The notes under the pieces were generated by a model. That model was given only the letters and a program-made list of their open reading frames with translations, was not told the DNA's origin and did not search any database. This document shows positions 46,796 to 57,847 of a DNA stretch of 64,000 bases, piece by piece (position 1 is the stretch's first letter; each line of letters begins with the position of its first letter). This DNA comes from Erythrophleum ivorense (taxonomy: Eukaryota; Streptophyta; Magnoliopsida; Fabales; Fabaceae), in assembly GCA_026724425.1 (NCBI GenBank), contig JAIUCV010000277.1, positions 434,001 to 498,000 of the forward strand. The letters run 5' to 3'. The position numbers and the translations under genes were made by a program.

Positions 46796-49209
46796 ATGAT
46801 GGAGAGATTAGCAGCAGTATTGCTCCTCATCTGCTTATTTAGTTCTCTCCTGAACTGTGGAATTCAAATTGAAGCATCCCCACGTAGCATCTCTTCAATC
46901 CCTGAAACACAGCCTTACCGAACTTCTTATCACTTTCAGCCCCCCCACAATTGGATGAACGGTATCAGCTTTACAAATCTTGTTTCAGTTCGACAAGTTA
47001 CTGTTCTTTCTGTTCTGTTCAAATTCATTGAGATCGTCTCTTAACTCTTTATTTCTATCTCATTTGACATGTTCTGCTGGGGAAATTTCAATTTAATTAT
47101 GCAGATCCAAATGGTAAGCTCGTGAAATATCTCCTTTGCGCTTATTTATTTGACCTCTTATTAAAGCAAACCTTCATTGAAATTGACATGTTCTTCTCTG
47201 TTCCATTTAAAATTGCTCAATTGTCTTAAGAGTCAACTTGAAATATCATTAATTTCAATGAGATGAGATCCAAAATTATGATCTGATGATGACAAACGTG
47301 GATTCTATTGTAGGGCCGATGTACTATAAAGGAGTTTACCACCTTTTCTACCAATACAACCCTTCTGCAGCAACCTTTGGTGATAGAATAATATGGGCAC
47401 ATTCTGTATCCTATGATCTGATCAATTGGATTCATCTGAATAACGCTATTGAACCAAGCCAGCCATCTGACATTAATAGCTGCTGGTCTGGCTCAGCCAC
47501 GATCCTCCCGGGGGAAAGACCTGTGATTTTGTACACGGGGATTGCTGATAATAAACATCAGGTCCAGAACTTGGCTACTCCAAAGAATCTATCAGACCCC
47601 TTCTTGAGGGAATGGATCAAACACCCTCACAATCCTGTCATGACTCCACCCAATGGAGTTGAACTCGACAATTTCAGAGACCCATCCACTGCTTGGCTGG
47701 GAAGCGATGGAAAATGGAGAGTAATAGTTGGTGCTCAGAACGGCGATGAAGGGAAGGTGATTCTCGGCCAAACTGAGGATTTTGTTAATTGGACTGTAGA
47801 TCCCAAACCCTTCTATGAGTCTGATGATACTGGAGTAGTCGAATGTCCAGATTTCTTTCCAGTGTCAATCGATAGCACTAAGGGGGTCAATACATCTGGA
47901 CAAAATCCCAATGTTAGGCATGTCCTGAAGATAGGCTACTTAAGTAGACAACACGACTACTATTTTCTGGGTAAATATCTCCCGGATCAGAACAGCTTCG
48001 TTCCTGATACTAAGTTTACAGGAACTAGTTTGGATTTGAGGTACGATTATGGTAAATTCTATGCTTCCAAGACGTTCTTTGACTATGCCAAGAACAGAAG
48101 GATCCTTTGGGGATGGGTGAACGAGTCAGACACCGCACATGATGATATTGACAAAGGATGGGCTGGTCTACAGGTACCTTGGTTACAGACGTTTAAAGAA
48201 TATATTCACATCTTCTATCATATTGACAATGTTGTTTGGCTATGCAGTCCATTCCCAGGCAAGTTTGGCTTGATAAAAGTAGGAAGCGATTGATACAGTG
48301 GCCAATTGAAGAGGTAGAAAAACTACGTGAGAAGCAAATTAGTATTACTGGAGAGAAACTCGTAAGTAAATCAATTCTTGAAGTTTCAGGAATCACTGCT
48401 TCACAGGTAAGCCAAAAGGGTATTCTTTTTTTTCCCTGGGTAAATTTTCAGGGTTAAGTATAACGTTATGGTGATTGTTTTGATGTTTGAAGGCGGATTT
48501 GGAAGTGTTGTTTGAGCTACCTGAACTAGAAAGTGCGGAGTGGATAGATCCCACAGGGGTTGATCCCCAACTAGTGTGTAGTGAAGAATATGCATCCAAG
48601 AGTGGCATAATTGGGCCATTTGGTTTGTCAGCGTTGGCTTCAGAGGACCAGACAGAGCAAACTGCAATCTTCTTCCGAATATATAAAGCTCCCAACAGAT
48701 ATATAGGCCTCATGTGCAGTGACCAGAGCAGGTTGCTTTAAATTTGCCGTTTCTCCCAACTTTTTTATTGACTCGTTTTACTTTGCCTTGCTGTAGATTC
48801 TCAGTGATTGTGGTTGAGAGTTGTTTACAGGTCTTCATTGCGGGAGGACCTCGATAAAACGACATACGGATCTTTCTTTGACGTAGATCCTAAGCTCAGA
48901 ACCATTTCACTTAGAAGCTTGGTGTGTTGATTGGTTGTGATACTGATAATTCTTCTTGTTCACGTTCTTGTGTTAATGATTAATATATGGGTTTTTGTAA
49001 TGCAGATTGACCGCTCCATTATTGAAAGTTTTGGGGAGGGAGGAAGAGTTTGTATAACCTCAAGAGTATACCCGTCCTTGGCTACAGATGAAAATGCTCA
49101 TCTTTATGTCTTCAACAACGGAACTCAGAGTGTAAGAATTTCAAAATTGGATGCTTGGAGCATGAAAAAAGCAGAGCTCGGCCATCAAGAAACAATAAGC
49201 TGCATTTAG
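46796..49209 (+). CDS. GH32 cell-wall invertase-like / fructan exohydrolase-like protein 1
   Basis: Seven exons with GT-AG junctions: 46796-46961, 47105-47113 (mini-exon), 47314-48173, 48248-48406, 48493-48731, 48831-48921, 49006-49209. Total 1728 nt, 575 residues, the usual length for plant cell-wall GH32 enzymes. The start is the double ATG matching the second copy; a secretory signal (hydrophobic 6-20) follows. NDPN with nucleophile Asp56 is completed by the mini-exon. Other motifs: WSGSAT (116-121), FRDP (179-182, stabilising Asp181), ECPD with acid/base Glu235. The Pro after EC is the cell-wall rather than vacuolar type. Two departures: the Trp normally preceding ECPD is Val (VVECPD), and the Asp of the invertase-type YDRVK stretch (Asp239 of AtcwINV1) is Leu281 (KYLPDQ). 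Loss of that Asp is characteristic of fructan exohydrolases, so the substrate may be fructan rather than sucrose. Expected location is the apoplast. Confidence 0.9.
47105..47113 (+). other. 9-nt mini-exon of GH32 gene 1
   Basis: ATCCAAATG between an upstream CAG and a downstream GTAAGC. Joined to the flanking exons it completes the codons for Asp-Pro-Asn-Gly in the catalytic motif. This mini-exon is a hallmark of plant acid invertase genes. Confidence 0.93.
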
Positions 49210-49260
49210 AAATAAACGATTGTTTTTTTCCTCGTCTCTCCACGATTGTTGTATCGAGGA

Positions 49261-49266
49261 AATAAA
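49261..49266 (+). other. Likely poly(A) signal of GH32 gene 1
   Basis: AATAAA 52 bases after the stop, in a context (GGAAATAAATGT) conserved in the second gene at 54681-54686. An overlapping AATAAA is also at 49211. Confidence 0.5.
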
Positions 49267-49540
49267 TGTTATTTGTCTCTGCATATCAATGCATTCTTTT
49301 TTCTTTTTTTAAAATATTGCAAGAATGGAGTTCTTAACCTTATTTATGTCTTTACCCTATTTTTGTCACTTGAGCTATCCGGCTTGTGCTTTTAATGGAA
49401 TACTATTGGTTTCTTATCTTTTTGTTAAAGAAAGATCAAAAGAAAGAAATGGAGAAAACTAGGGACAATGAAAAGCGGAGCCCAGATGACTAAAGAGAAG
49501 TTCCCTTTTAAATCTACCAAGTCGAGTAGCTTTTTCATTA

Positions 49541-49989
49541 GCCTCCGTTTGGTTAGAGGGTTTTTGGAGGGGGGAAGGGAATAAGATGTGTGATTGAATA
49601 AAATTAGGGGGGAGAGGAGTCAAGAGAGTCAAATTTCACTCATTTCCAAATTAGGGGGTTTTGGAAGGAAGGGGAAGAGTATTTTTTAAGTTATAATTTA
49701 TTTTATTATTTTTTAATATTTTAATATAGTAATATTTAATAAAAATTAAGATATTTTTTTATTAGAAATTAAAAATAAAAAAGATTAAAATTTATAATTT
49801 TTTTCAAAAATATTAATATAAATAATTTTTTTATAAAAAATAAAATTAAAATAATATAAATGATAAATTTATTTAAATATAATTATTTCTTCTCCTAAAC
49901 TAAACAATAATTTTTCCTTCCTTCCTTTCTCTTTACTTCCAATCAAATATAACTCGTTAAATCTTCTCCCCTTTCCTAACCAAACAGAA
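49541..49989. mobile_element. hAT-like MITE
   Basis: 449 bp, starting GCCTCCGTTTGGTTAGAGGG and ending TTTCCTAACCAAACAGAA. The core GTTTGGTTAG (49547-49556) pairs exactly with CTAACCAAAC (49976-49985). A TTCATTA duplication flanks it (49534-49540 and 49990-49996), one base short of the 8 bp expected for hAT. The AT-rich interior has no coding region. Confidence 0.75.
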
Positions 49990-52060
49990 TTCATTAAACT
50001 CGTTAGTTGCCAAGAAGTCGGAAGTGAAAGAACTGAAGGTTCACGTGAGCTGTGTTAAGAGTTCTCACATCATCCTTTTTTTAACTTTTAAATCTTGTGC
50101 TTCTTTTATAACAAAAAACTATTTGTTTTCTTTGATGAACCATCCAAATTTTGCTGGTAAAAAAAGTGGTCTTAATTTGTATCTCGTTAATTTCTTTAAT
50201 ATATTGTATGTTGATCATAATAGTTAGTTTAGTTTATGAATTTACTTTAATTAACCACTAACTTCAGATTATTACTTTTTTGACATGTATAAAAGTAAAT
50301 CAACCTTGTGTAATCCAACTCAATTTATTGGACAAACTCATATGAGTTTGTAATCGGAGCCCGTTGAGCCTAAATGGCCAGAAGCAATATATAGGAGACA
50401 GTCATAAAAACAGAGAGTAATCCCTTTTGTTTTGCTCTGTTCGGTTTGTGCTTTTCTCGGAAGCTTTTGAATGGCCCAACAAAAATAACTCCTGCTGTGT
50501 TTATTTCTGCGTTTACCTGAGTCAAAATCACGTTTTTCACAAAGTAATAATTTGTTACTTCTACATAAATGTAATTACAAAACAGGAATCCAAACATGCA
50601 ATTCATTGTCCAACCTTACGATGAAGGGGTATAGTTGCATGGCATGATTAAATTGCTGTGATCCAATTGCAAATATAGTCAACTAAATCTTTTCTATTCA
50701 GACATACAAATTTATGCTATATTTAGTACGAGGAAATAATTCTCGTAGGAATGAAAATGAATTTTAGTATAATGGAATTCTGAAATTTATAATTTTGTTT
50801 AGTATAATATAGAAAAGAATAAATATTTTATTCTAATTTTGTATTTGGTTAAATAAAAATAATATATGAATGAAAAAAAGCTAATAAAATGATTATAATA
50901 CCTCATGTGCAACTAAATATTAAAATATTTATTTTCTTAATTTTTATATGTTGAAGTTTTTCAAAATACTCATAATTAAAAATTTTACCATATTCTTTTT
51001 TTTTATATATTTTTAATTTATTTAAAATATTTGGCATAAAAAGGGCAGTGTTGTTTGGCATATAAAGGGTAGTAATATCATTTTCTAAATCATTCCAAGA
51101 AAGCTTACTCATTTCATAATATTTTTGATGAAATGCCAATCACCTATTGTGACAGAATCAGGTAAATTCAGAAATGGGAATAAAATAATTAATGTGCCAA
51201 CCAAACATAATAGTGTGGAGATCCCATTTCCATTCCAAGCCAAACAGTAAAAAAATGCCAGCAACCAAACAAGGCATTATTCCCCTTGCTCTAGGGTTGA
51301 TTTTAGCCAAACAACTTTGTCTGAGCCATGCAAATTGCAAAATAATTGAAAATTTTCACTATCATTTATGATTTCTTATCATGGGGAAGGTTCCTGCACA
51401 GGTATGATATCAAAATTTTTAATTATTAACATTAATATGAATTACAGTACGAGCCTAACTTATGTTGAGCCAATTGCTCTTGGTGTTTATACTGTTCAGG
51501 GATCATGTATGGCTGACTTCGAATTTCTTTCTTTGTTTTTTTCTGCACACTTGCGCAAGTTGGACGCAACGGCTTAAAAAAAAAACAAAAGCACCTAGTA
51601 GAAGACCGAGACCAAGACTCCGTTTTTTTTTTTGGGTAAGACCAAGAGGTAGTAAAAAATATTTCAGGATGCCTGAATTCAACTCTGGGGCAAGTATTCA
51701 TTTAGAACTCCTATTATTTTCTTTCTCTTTTCATTTCATTTCTCAGGACCTTAAATGCAGAGTAAATTTCAAAATACTTCTCCTTTTGTAATTGTAGGTT
51801 GATTCCTTCGTTTTGCGTCTACAAATTATGACAGGAATTAAAAATGAACAAATGATCTCATTACTTGTGATTTTTCAAAAAACTGATAAAGAATTCAAGA
51901 GTGATCAGTCATCAATAAATTAAATATGTTTTCCAGACGCCATATGCTAAGGCTGCCATATATTTGGAAAATCTAATTGGCTGAGATTCCTCTATTTGAT
52001 GTGTCTCCATGTCCATGATTCCTTGTACATCTCTGCTACTTACACACACACACACACATA
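49990..52060. other. Intergenic DNA between the two GH32 genes
   Basis: No supported gene. AT-rich DNA around 50700-51330 may include another degenerate transposon (ends such as AGGAATGAAAATG and CATTTCCATTCC) but boundaries are unclear. The block from about 51815 is duplicated promoter sequence. Confidence 0.5.
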
Positions 52061-52067
52061 TATATAT
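52061..52067 (+). promoter_or_regulatory. Probable TATA box of GH32 gene 2
   Basis: TATATAT just after a (CA)n tract, 74-80 bases before the ATG at 52141. Position resembles that of the first gene. Confidence 0.4.
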
Positions 52068-52140
52068 TAGTGTATTATCAAATTCAAATCAACAAGGCAA
52101 AGGCAAAGGCCATCTGGTTTTGGTTAGCCTTCCTCCCAGA

Positions 52141-54565
52141 ATGATGGGGAAATCAGTAGCAGAACTACTCATCTGCTTATTTTGTCTTCTGCTAAGCAGT
52201 GGAAATGAAATTGAAGCATCCCCACACAGCATTAACTCAATATTCAAGCACAAGGTTCGGGAAAAACAGCCTTGCCGAACTGCTCATCACTTTCAGCCCC
52301 TACAAAATTGGATGAACGGTATCACCCTTTGCTGCTTTACAAATCTACATTTTGCTCTTTGTGCTTTCTTCTACTAGTCACTGTACTTTGATCAAGTCTA
52401 ATTATTTTTTCTCTGTCATTTGACACGTTGTGATTGTTGAAAACTGAATACTGGTGCCTCCATTGTGCAGATCCAAATGGTAACATCTCCTTCATAGTTA
52501 TTTATTTTACCTCTCATCCGCATGATCCAAGCAAACCTTCATTTAAAATTGTCATGTTTTTCTCTAGTTCCATTTGAAAATTCCCAATTGTCTTGAGTCA
52601 ACTTTTGAAAGGAATCTACTAGAAATCTCATAATTCAATGACGAATATGCATCTATGTATGACTATGGCAGGTCCAATGTACTATAAAGGAGTTTACCAC
52701 TTTTTCTACCAATATAACCCTTCAGCAGCAACCTTTGGTGATAGAATGGTATGGGCACATTCTGTATCCTATGATCTCATCAACTGGATTCATCTGAATA
52801 ATGCCATTGAACCAAGCCAGCCATATGACATTAACAGCTGCTTCTCTGGCTCAGCCACCATCCTTCCTGGGGAAACCCCTGTGATTTTGTACAGCGAGAT
52901 TTCCGATAAGAAACATCAGGTTCAGAACTTGGCCACACCAAAAAATTCATCAGACCCCTTCTCGAGGGAATGGATCAAACCACCTCAGAATCCTGTCATG
53001 ACTCCACCCGATGGAGTTGAACTCAACAATTTCAGAGACCCAACCACTGCTTGGCTGGGAAAGGATGGAAAATGGAGAGTAATCGTTGGTGCTCAGAAAG
53101 GTGATGAGGGGAAGGTGATTCTCTACCAAAGTGAGGATTTTGTTAATTGGACGGTAGATCCGATTCCTTTCTATGCGTCTGATAATACTGGAGTTGTGGA
53201 ATGCCCAGATTTCTTTCCATTGTTAATCAATGGCACAGATGGCGTCGATACATCTGTTCAAAATCCCAACGTTAGGCATGTCCTCAAGATAAGCTACCCT
53301 ACTAGACAGCATGACTACTATTTTCTGGGTAAATATCTCTCTGACGATCAAGACAGCTTCATTCCTGACAATAAATATACAGGAACTAGTTTGGATTTAA
53401 GGTACGATTATGGCAGATTTTATGCCTCCAAGACGTTTTTTGACAATGCCAAGGACAGGAGGATCCTGTGCGGATGGTCGAAGGAGTCTGACACCGAACA
53501 AGATGATATTAACAAAGGATGGGCTGGTGTACTGGTATTGTGTTGGCCACTTTCTTCTCTGCCATTTATTGGCATTTTCATTGTTACAATTATTTTAAAG
53601 ATAGTGTTGTTTGGCTATGCAGTCCATTCCCAGGCAAGTTTGGCTTGATAAAAGTGGGAAGCGATTGATACAGTGGCCAATTGAAGAGATAGAAACACTG
53701 CGTGACAATCAAATTAGTTTTAATGGTGAGAAACTCATCAGTAAATCAATTCTTGAAGTTTCAGGGATCACTGCTTTACAGGTAAGTCAAAATGGCGAAG
53801 GTCCCCCCCCAAAAAAAATTGACGATAAGCATAACATAATGATGATTGTGTTTGAAGGCCGACGTGGAGGTGGTGTTTGAGATTCCTGAACCAGAAAGTG
53901 CAGAGTGGATAGATCACATAGGAGTTGATCCTCAAATAGTGTGCAGTGAAGAATATGCATCTAGCAATGGCATAATAGGGCCATTCGGTTTGTCAGTTTT
54001 GGCTTCAGAGGACAACACAGAGCAAACTGCAATCTTCTTCCGAATATATAAAGCTCAACAGATATATAGGCCTCATGTGCAGTGACCAGAGCAGGTTGCT
54101 TTAATTTGACATTGTCCCAACTTTTTAGTGCACTTATTTCTGTTTTCCTTGAGACTGAATCTGTGGTTGAGAGTTGTTAACAGGTCTTCGTTGCGGAAGG
54201 ACCTCGATAAAACGACATATGGAGCTTTCTTTGACGTAGATCCTAACCTCAAAACCATTTCACTTAGAAGCTTAGTATGTTTAGTGGTTGGGATAATCGT
54301 CTCGTGCTCTAGTGATAATTGGTTGTCCTAACATGTATGGATTATTGTCATGCAGATTGACCGCTCCATTATTGAGAGTTTCGGGGAGAAAGGGAGGGTT
54401 TGTATCACCTCTAGAGTTTACCCCACCTTTGCTTTAGACGAAAAAAGTGCTCATCTTTATGTCTTTAACAACGGAACCCAGAGTGTAATTATTTCAAAGT
54501 TGAATGCTTGGAGCATGAACAAAGGGAAGATTGGGACTCAAGAAACAATATTAAGCTGTAGCTAA
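52141..54565 (+). pseudogene. GH32 cell-wall invertase-like gene 2, frameshifted
   Basis: Tandem paralogue of the gene at 46796 with the same seven-exon layout: 52141-52318, 52471-52479, 52672-53534, 53623-53781, 53858-54094, 54184-54274, 54356-54565. Exon 5 is 2 nt shorter: AAAGCTCCCAACAG of gene 1 is AAAGCTCAACAG here (about 54053-54060). The frame therefore shifts and meets TGA at 54083-54085. The predicted product is 478 residues and lacks the end of the C-terminal beta-sandwich; exons 6-7 remain open in the original frame. The signal peptide, NDPN (60-63), FRDP and ECPD persist. WSGSAT has become FSGSAT, the family ILWGW motif has become ILCGW, and the invertase-type Asp is absent (KYLSDD). 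Either a recent pseudogene or a truncated protein; a sequencing error at this site is possible. Confidence 0.82.
52471..52479 (+). other. 9-nt mini-exon of GH32 gene 2
   Basis: ATCCAAATG flanked by CAG and GTAACA, identical to the mini-exon of gene 1. Confidence 0.9.
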
Positions 54566-54680
54566 GCAGTAAAAATAGGGAAATATTTATTATGCTCTCT
54601 TTGTTGAAAAGTTCAAGTGCTACTCTATGAAAGTTTGAGTACTATACTCCTCCAGGATTGCTGTACCGGCCTATCCGGGA

Positions 54681-54686
54681 AATAAA
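54681..54686 (+). other. Likely poly(A) signal of GH32 gene 2
   Basis: AATAAA in the context GGGAAATAAATGTCAC, matching the gene 1 downstream sequence. Confidence 0.45.
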
Positions 54687-54744
54687 TGTCACTTGCCTCC
54701 GCAGATCTAACTTGACGCGTGTTTGTGTTTGTTAGTCAACGAGT

Positions 54745-55880
54745 AAGCCCATTTGGTACGATATATAAGATAAGGTTTAATAGTATAAAATTTAATAGAA
54801 TAAGACTTGACAGGATAAAATTTGATAAAATTTTAAAATTATGCATTATTTGATATAATACTATATAAGATAATATATCGTATAAGATAATAATATTATT
54901 TATTGGGTAAGATAATAGTATTATTTAATTAGTAATGCATTACATAATGTTGGATAGGATAAAATTAACTTTTTTGACAAAAATATCATTTACTTACAAA
55001 ATATACTTTATTCATCTAAATTTATTATATTATATTAATTTAAAAAAAAATATGGGTGAATAAGGCTATACATAGTACCTACTTATTTAGTGACTTAGGT
55101 GACCTAATCTCGTTTGGTTATATCAGGTTAAATAGTTAAAAAATAATTTTAGCATACTAAGTCAAGTTGGCCATATTAACCAATTTCAACTAGCTTAATA
55201 AAATTTTTTTTAAGGGCAAAATATAATCTTTAAGGACTTATTTAAAATTTTTATTTTTTAAGGGTCAATTTATAATTTTTACTAAATATTAAAAAAAGTA
55301 ACTTAGCTAGTTTAAAAAAATCAATCTAACCCAATCTCATATTAAACCAACTAGATTGAGTTCGACAATAAATTAGTTTTTATATAATTTATCCCAATCC
55401 TATTAAATTTTTTTAAAATTATTTTATAAGGATTTATATAAAAAAATTTTAGTGATAAAATGTAATTTTATAGGGACTTATATAAAAATTCTATTTTTTA
55501 GGGTTATTTTATAATTTTTAACAAAAAATATTTTATAAGGATTTATATAAAAATTTTATTTTTTAGGGTCATTTTATTATTTTTATTAAAAAATTAAAAA
55601 TAACCCAACTAACATAATTTCAACAAATATTAATTAAACCCAATTCAGCTTAGACAATGAATATCCCCATAAGTAAAGAGTTAAAATCAAAAAGTATTAA
55701 CAAAGTTTTATACATTAAAACCTAATTAGACCTAATCTCACCCCTCAAGGTATGATTATGTTATATATCATTTTGATGTATAAGAGATGCATGATGTATA
55801 AGTTTATACAATACATTACATATACCAAACAAATGATAAGTTCATAATATATTATATTAGTTGATACTATCAAGCCTTAT
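54745..55880. repeat. AT-rich MITE-like region
   Basis: Left side reads CCCATTTGGTACGATATATA; right side near 55822-55842 has TATACCAAACAAATGATAAG, roughly inverted to it. Between them are short repeated AT-rich motifs and internal blocks (about 55050-55740) with a repeated TTTATATAAAAATTTTA-type phrase. Probably one or two degenerate elements; limits uncertain. Confidence 0.35.
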
Positions 55881-56589
55881 ACAGTATCCCTTTATCTTTC
55901 TTTTTTTTTTTCTTGGCCAAACATAATTATATTTTAAAATAGATTATAATGACTTTATTGAGGTGTTACTAAATTATATTTAATAAATTTTTTGTTTTAA
56001 AAATTACACCAAATTTTGTTGACATATATATTACAAAAATGTTTTACTCTATTTATAATTTTTTTTGGGTGAATGGAATTAATTTTTTACACATCATGAG
56101 ATTATTTTTTATTCATAATATCATAATAAAGATAATCAAGTTAATTTTTTCCCCTCTAAGTTGATGTTTTCTTGGATAAAATACTAATGCAGGTGTTATT
56201 CAATCAGTGCATATCCTACCTAAATAACTAAATTGATGCTAACTTTTACATAATACTGTGATTTTATTTTTACTACAACAGTAAAGATAATTAAATAATT
56301 TTATTTTTGGAAATAATATATATTATATAACAAGTTAATTTTATTGATAAAAAATAAATTATAAACAAAATTTATAATATACATTAAATGTTTACAGGAA
56401 TGTAATTTGTAAAATAAAAAAAAATATTGAGTATAATTTAAATAAATTAAAAAAAATAGTGGAATTTACCCATACAAATAATAAGTGCAGAGAGTAAGCA
56501 AACTTAAGAAAGCTGCTACGGCACACAGATAGCTACTAAGGTCGGGATCGCCCTTCAAACAGTTCTATTAGCCAACATACTGCCGGCTT

Positions 56590-57035
56590 GTGACACTCCC
56601 TGAGCATAGCATTGATAACTATCAGCATTCACACACAATATTTGATCTGAAGAGGATGGGGTGAGACCACCATACCCATGAAAATTTTAATTTCTCATAT
56701 GTAATGAGCAATTTATTTATAAGATATTTAAATTTATTAAAAATAAATAATTTCAAAATTTATTTATTATATTTAATTTATATAATGTAAGAATATATAT
56801 ATATATATATATTTTTTTTAAAGCTTAGTTTTTTTAAAAATAAGTTTCTCAATGTTTACGAAATTAAGATATTTACGTACTAAATATTATATAAGTCTTT
56901 TGCTAACTACTCCAACTCTTACCATTAGTGACTATTTGTGACATTTCCAGCATAGCATTGATCATCATCATCATCCAAACTCATACTCCAGCCATGGAAG
57001 ATGGGTTGAGACCACCCACCCAATGAAAAAGTTAA
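56590..57035. repeat. Local imperfect ~100-bp duplication upstream of the carrier gene
   Basis: 56590-56695 and 56939-57035 share GTGACA, then AGCATAGCATTGAT, then GAAGAGGATGGGGTGAGACC against GAAGATGGGTTGAGACCACC, then CCCAATGAAAA-type ends, in the same order and orientation. Non-coding. It may be promoter repeats or remnants of a mobile element. Confidence 0.55.
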
Positions 57036-57404
57036 TTATATTGTTAATTATTCACATCTCTCATTGTTAGATTATATTTAGTGACTTCAAAAATTAAAAT
57101 TTTCTTCTATAACGAAGGTCATTTTCAGCTTTTTTATTTTAAAAAGATAGTTAAATAATTAATTTTCTTTTTCCATATTTTTTGATAGTTTCTTCCTTCA
57201 TGTGCATATATTCTCCAACTAAATGACGTAAGAATATGTTATGTTCAAGTATATGTTGTTATTAATTTCCATTAAAACAAAGTATATGTTCTGATGAAAT
57301 GTCCTTATACGCCGGCATGACCTCATGAAACAAAGCAAACCAGAAGAAAAAGCCAGAAGAGAAGTGGGATAATATACTAGTACAATGAGAAAGGATAATT
57401 ACTC

Positions 57405-57410
57405 CACGTG
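57405..57410 (+). promoter_or_regulatory. G-box (CACGTG) upstream of the carrier gene
   Basis: CACGTG inside the 8-bp palindrome CCACGTGG, about 440 bases upstream of the ATG. This is a bZIP/bHLH-type binding core. Function here is inferred only from the motif. Confidence 0.45.
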
Positions 57411-57847
57411 GAAAAATCCATAGTGTTTACTTTCCTGCTGGCCGATGAGGAGAGAGATAGTGGGTATAACATCTTTATCCATCGCATCCCCGGCCGGAAG
57501 GTCAAACCAACTCTTTGATCAATTGCTCCCTCATTGGGAAATCAAGCTCGGTTTCGTGTTTTTCGCGTGAGCCCGGGTTCTTGAGAATATCACTAGCCTT
57601 TTCAACTTTAAAAGCTCGGGAACATGATTTATAGACTTATATAACGGAAATTGGACGAGCCTGCTTTCGGAAACTTCGAGATTAAAAAATACCTGGAACC
57701 CCATTTATTAACTCTGGGTTTGCTTCAACTTAACCAAACAATAATTGGTCTTCCTCTTTAAGCAAAGGATTGGAGGTGGGGCTCTGCGTAAGAGAGTCTA
57801 AAAGGGCCGGGGAAAACAGAGGAGCCACGGAATCAGCGAATCGAGCG

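Noticed and set aside
57770..57847. Upstream in-frame extension of the carrier gene
   Set aside because: It begins at a TTG, not ATG. The ATG at 57848 gives the N-terminus expected from At5g56450.
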